Program-made: the position numbers and the translations under genes
Notes under the pieces: model-generated
The model's database searches: none
Told to the model about the DNA's origin: nothing
The model's input: the letters and a program-made list of their open reading frames with translations, nothing else
In this document: one piece after another, positions 63,304 through 64,000 of the stretch
How positions within the stretch are numbered: the first letter of the stretch is position 1
Layout of the letters: each line of letters opens with the position of its first letter
Assembly: GCF_002366715.1 (NCBI RefSeq)
Contig: NZ_DFBS01000046.1
Span: 1-64,000 of the forward strand
Origin: Halomonas sp. UBA3074
GTDB lineage: Bacteria; Pseudomonadota; Gammaproteobacteria; Pseudomonadales; Halomonadaceae
Direction: 5' to 3'
Length of the DNA stretch: 64,000 bases

Positions 63304-63435
63304 GCGGTGTCCTCCTTAATCATAAGGCGCACAGTGTAACGCATGTGCGCTCTTGGAGGGGGAAGGTTGATGTATTAGTCGATGCCGTCTCATACCGTTA
63401 CAATGAAGCTTTTGCCTCTTAGAAGGGAGATACCT

Positions 63436-64000
63436 TTGGCGATTGCTGATGCCGATGACTTTTTACCCGAAGCACTACAGTTTCGGCCTAGCGCCCCCTT
63501 GGTAGATATTGGCGCTAATTTGACCCACGAAAGCTTTGGGCGTGATCTTGACGCGGTTATCCAGCGCGCTCAGGCGGCGCAGGTAACCACCATGATCGTG
63601 ACGGGCACCGACCTTGCGCATGCCGAGCAAGCGGTTGCGCTTGCCAAGCAGCATCCTGGCCTCTACGCCACAGCGGGAGTGCATCCCCACGACGCCAGTC
63701 GCTGGGATGATAACCTTGAGCGCGCCATGGCAGCCCTGCACGCCATGCCGGAAGTCGTCGCCGTAGGCGAGTGTGGTTTGGATTTTAATCGCAACTTCTC
63801 GACGCCCCAGGAGCAGGAGCGTGCCTTTGAAGCGCAGCTGGCTCTGGCAGTAGAAAGCGGTTTGCCGCTGTTTCTGCACGAGCGGGATGCCGGTCAGCGT
63901 ATGCGCGAAATCCTCCATGCATGGCGAGACGATATCAGCCAGGCCGTCGTGCACTGCTTTACCGCCGATCGCGATACGCTGCATGGATATCTGGACCTAG
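63436..64000 (+). CDS. tatD: TatD-family metal-dependent hydrolase, C-terminus cut by window edge
   Basis: The frame runs open to base 64000. I place the start at TTG 63436, which has GGGAG at 63425-63429; no ATG fits, since the first is inside conserved sequence. About 188 residues are present. 'LVDIGANLTHESFGRDL', 'TAGVHPHDASRWD' and 'VVAVGECGLDFNRNFSTPQEQERAFEAQL' match TatD proper rather than YcfH. TatD is a magnesium-dependent 3'-5' DNA exonuclease in E. coli. Confidence 0.9.
   Translation, partial: MAIADADDFLPEALQFRPSAPLVDIGANLTHESFGRDLDAVIQRAQAAQVTTMIVTGTDLAHAEQAVALAKQHPGLYATAGVHPHDASRWDDNLERAMAALHAMPEVVAVGECGLDFNRNFSTPQEQERAFEAQLALAVESGLPLFLHERDAGQRMREILHAWRDDISQAVVHCFTADRDTLHGYLDL

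Overview
The window reads as chromosomal DNA of a moderately high-GC gammaproteobacterium, most likely Halomonas or another member of the Halomonadaceae. This is inferred from the gene set: a fructose PTS made of a FruB EIIA-HPr-EI fusion with FruK and FruA, HexR-like sites at gap, pyk and pgi, a short PutA with PutP, an IscR-like regulator ahead of sufBCDST, fadBA, DUF3549 and DUF5924 proteins, and Pseudomonas-like proteins throughout. No rRNA or tRNA gene, insertion sequence, prophage or CRISPR array was seen. The species cannot be fixed without a database search.

Region 1-15,200 is a sugar-metabolism block. A truncated LamB/ScrY-type porin faces a LacI-family regulator across a region with two LacI-type palindromes. 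Next come gap and pyk (divergent, sharing HexR-like sites), mgsA, a FruR/Cra-like regulator with a perfect Cra-type operator, the fruBKA operon, and pgi. Together they cover uptake, entry at fructose-1,6-bisphosphate, lower glycolysis and its methylglyoxal bypass. Region 15,200-16,510 is a small AT-richer insert with a DUF4160 / DUF2442-HTH pair that resembles a toxin-antitoxin module, plus a GNAT acetyltransferase.

Region 16,500-25,900 holds a DinB-like protein, an SplB-like radical SAM gene with a double LexA-like site at its start, and a caa3-type cytochrome oxidase cluster: subunit II fused to cytochrome c, subunits I and III fused together, a small membrane protein and a CcoI-like copper ATPase. 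DUF2231 and CopD-like membrane genes flank it. Region 25,900-32,600 is mostly housekeeping: DUF2797, YeaC, rhomboid protease, metallophosphatase, NAD kinase, DMT exporter, Pmp3-like protein and a CBS protein. It also holds a candidate small RNA at about 32,390-32,520.

Region 32,600-39,900 is a proline-use block: an AraC regulator, putA without its own DNA-binding domain, a structured leader with a 47-codon ORF, putP, then ompW. Region 39,900-44,300 has YqcC, DUF3549, RimB-like and RimK proteins and SanA. Region 44,300-50,700 is the suf operon with Fur-like and IscR-like sites upstream of its regulator. Region 50,700-64,000 has a YjfB-like protein, YjdM, small envelope and redox genes, a histone-deacetylase-like hydrolase, fadBA, a DUF5924 protein, SlyA, a universal stress protein, Uup and the start of tatD.

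One pattern crosses many loci: short tandem repeats of 14-19 bp sit at gene edges (fruB leader, coxB and nadK 5' ends, and across the stop codons of ompW, a flavoprotein gene and fadA).
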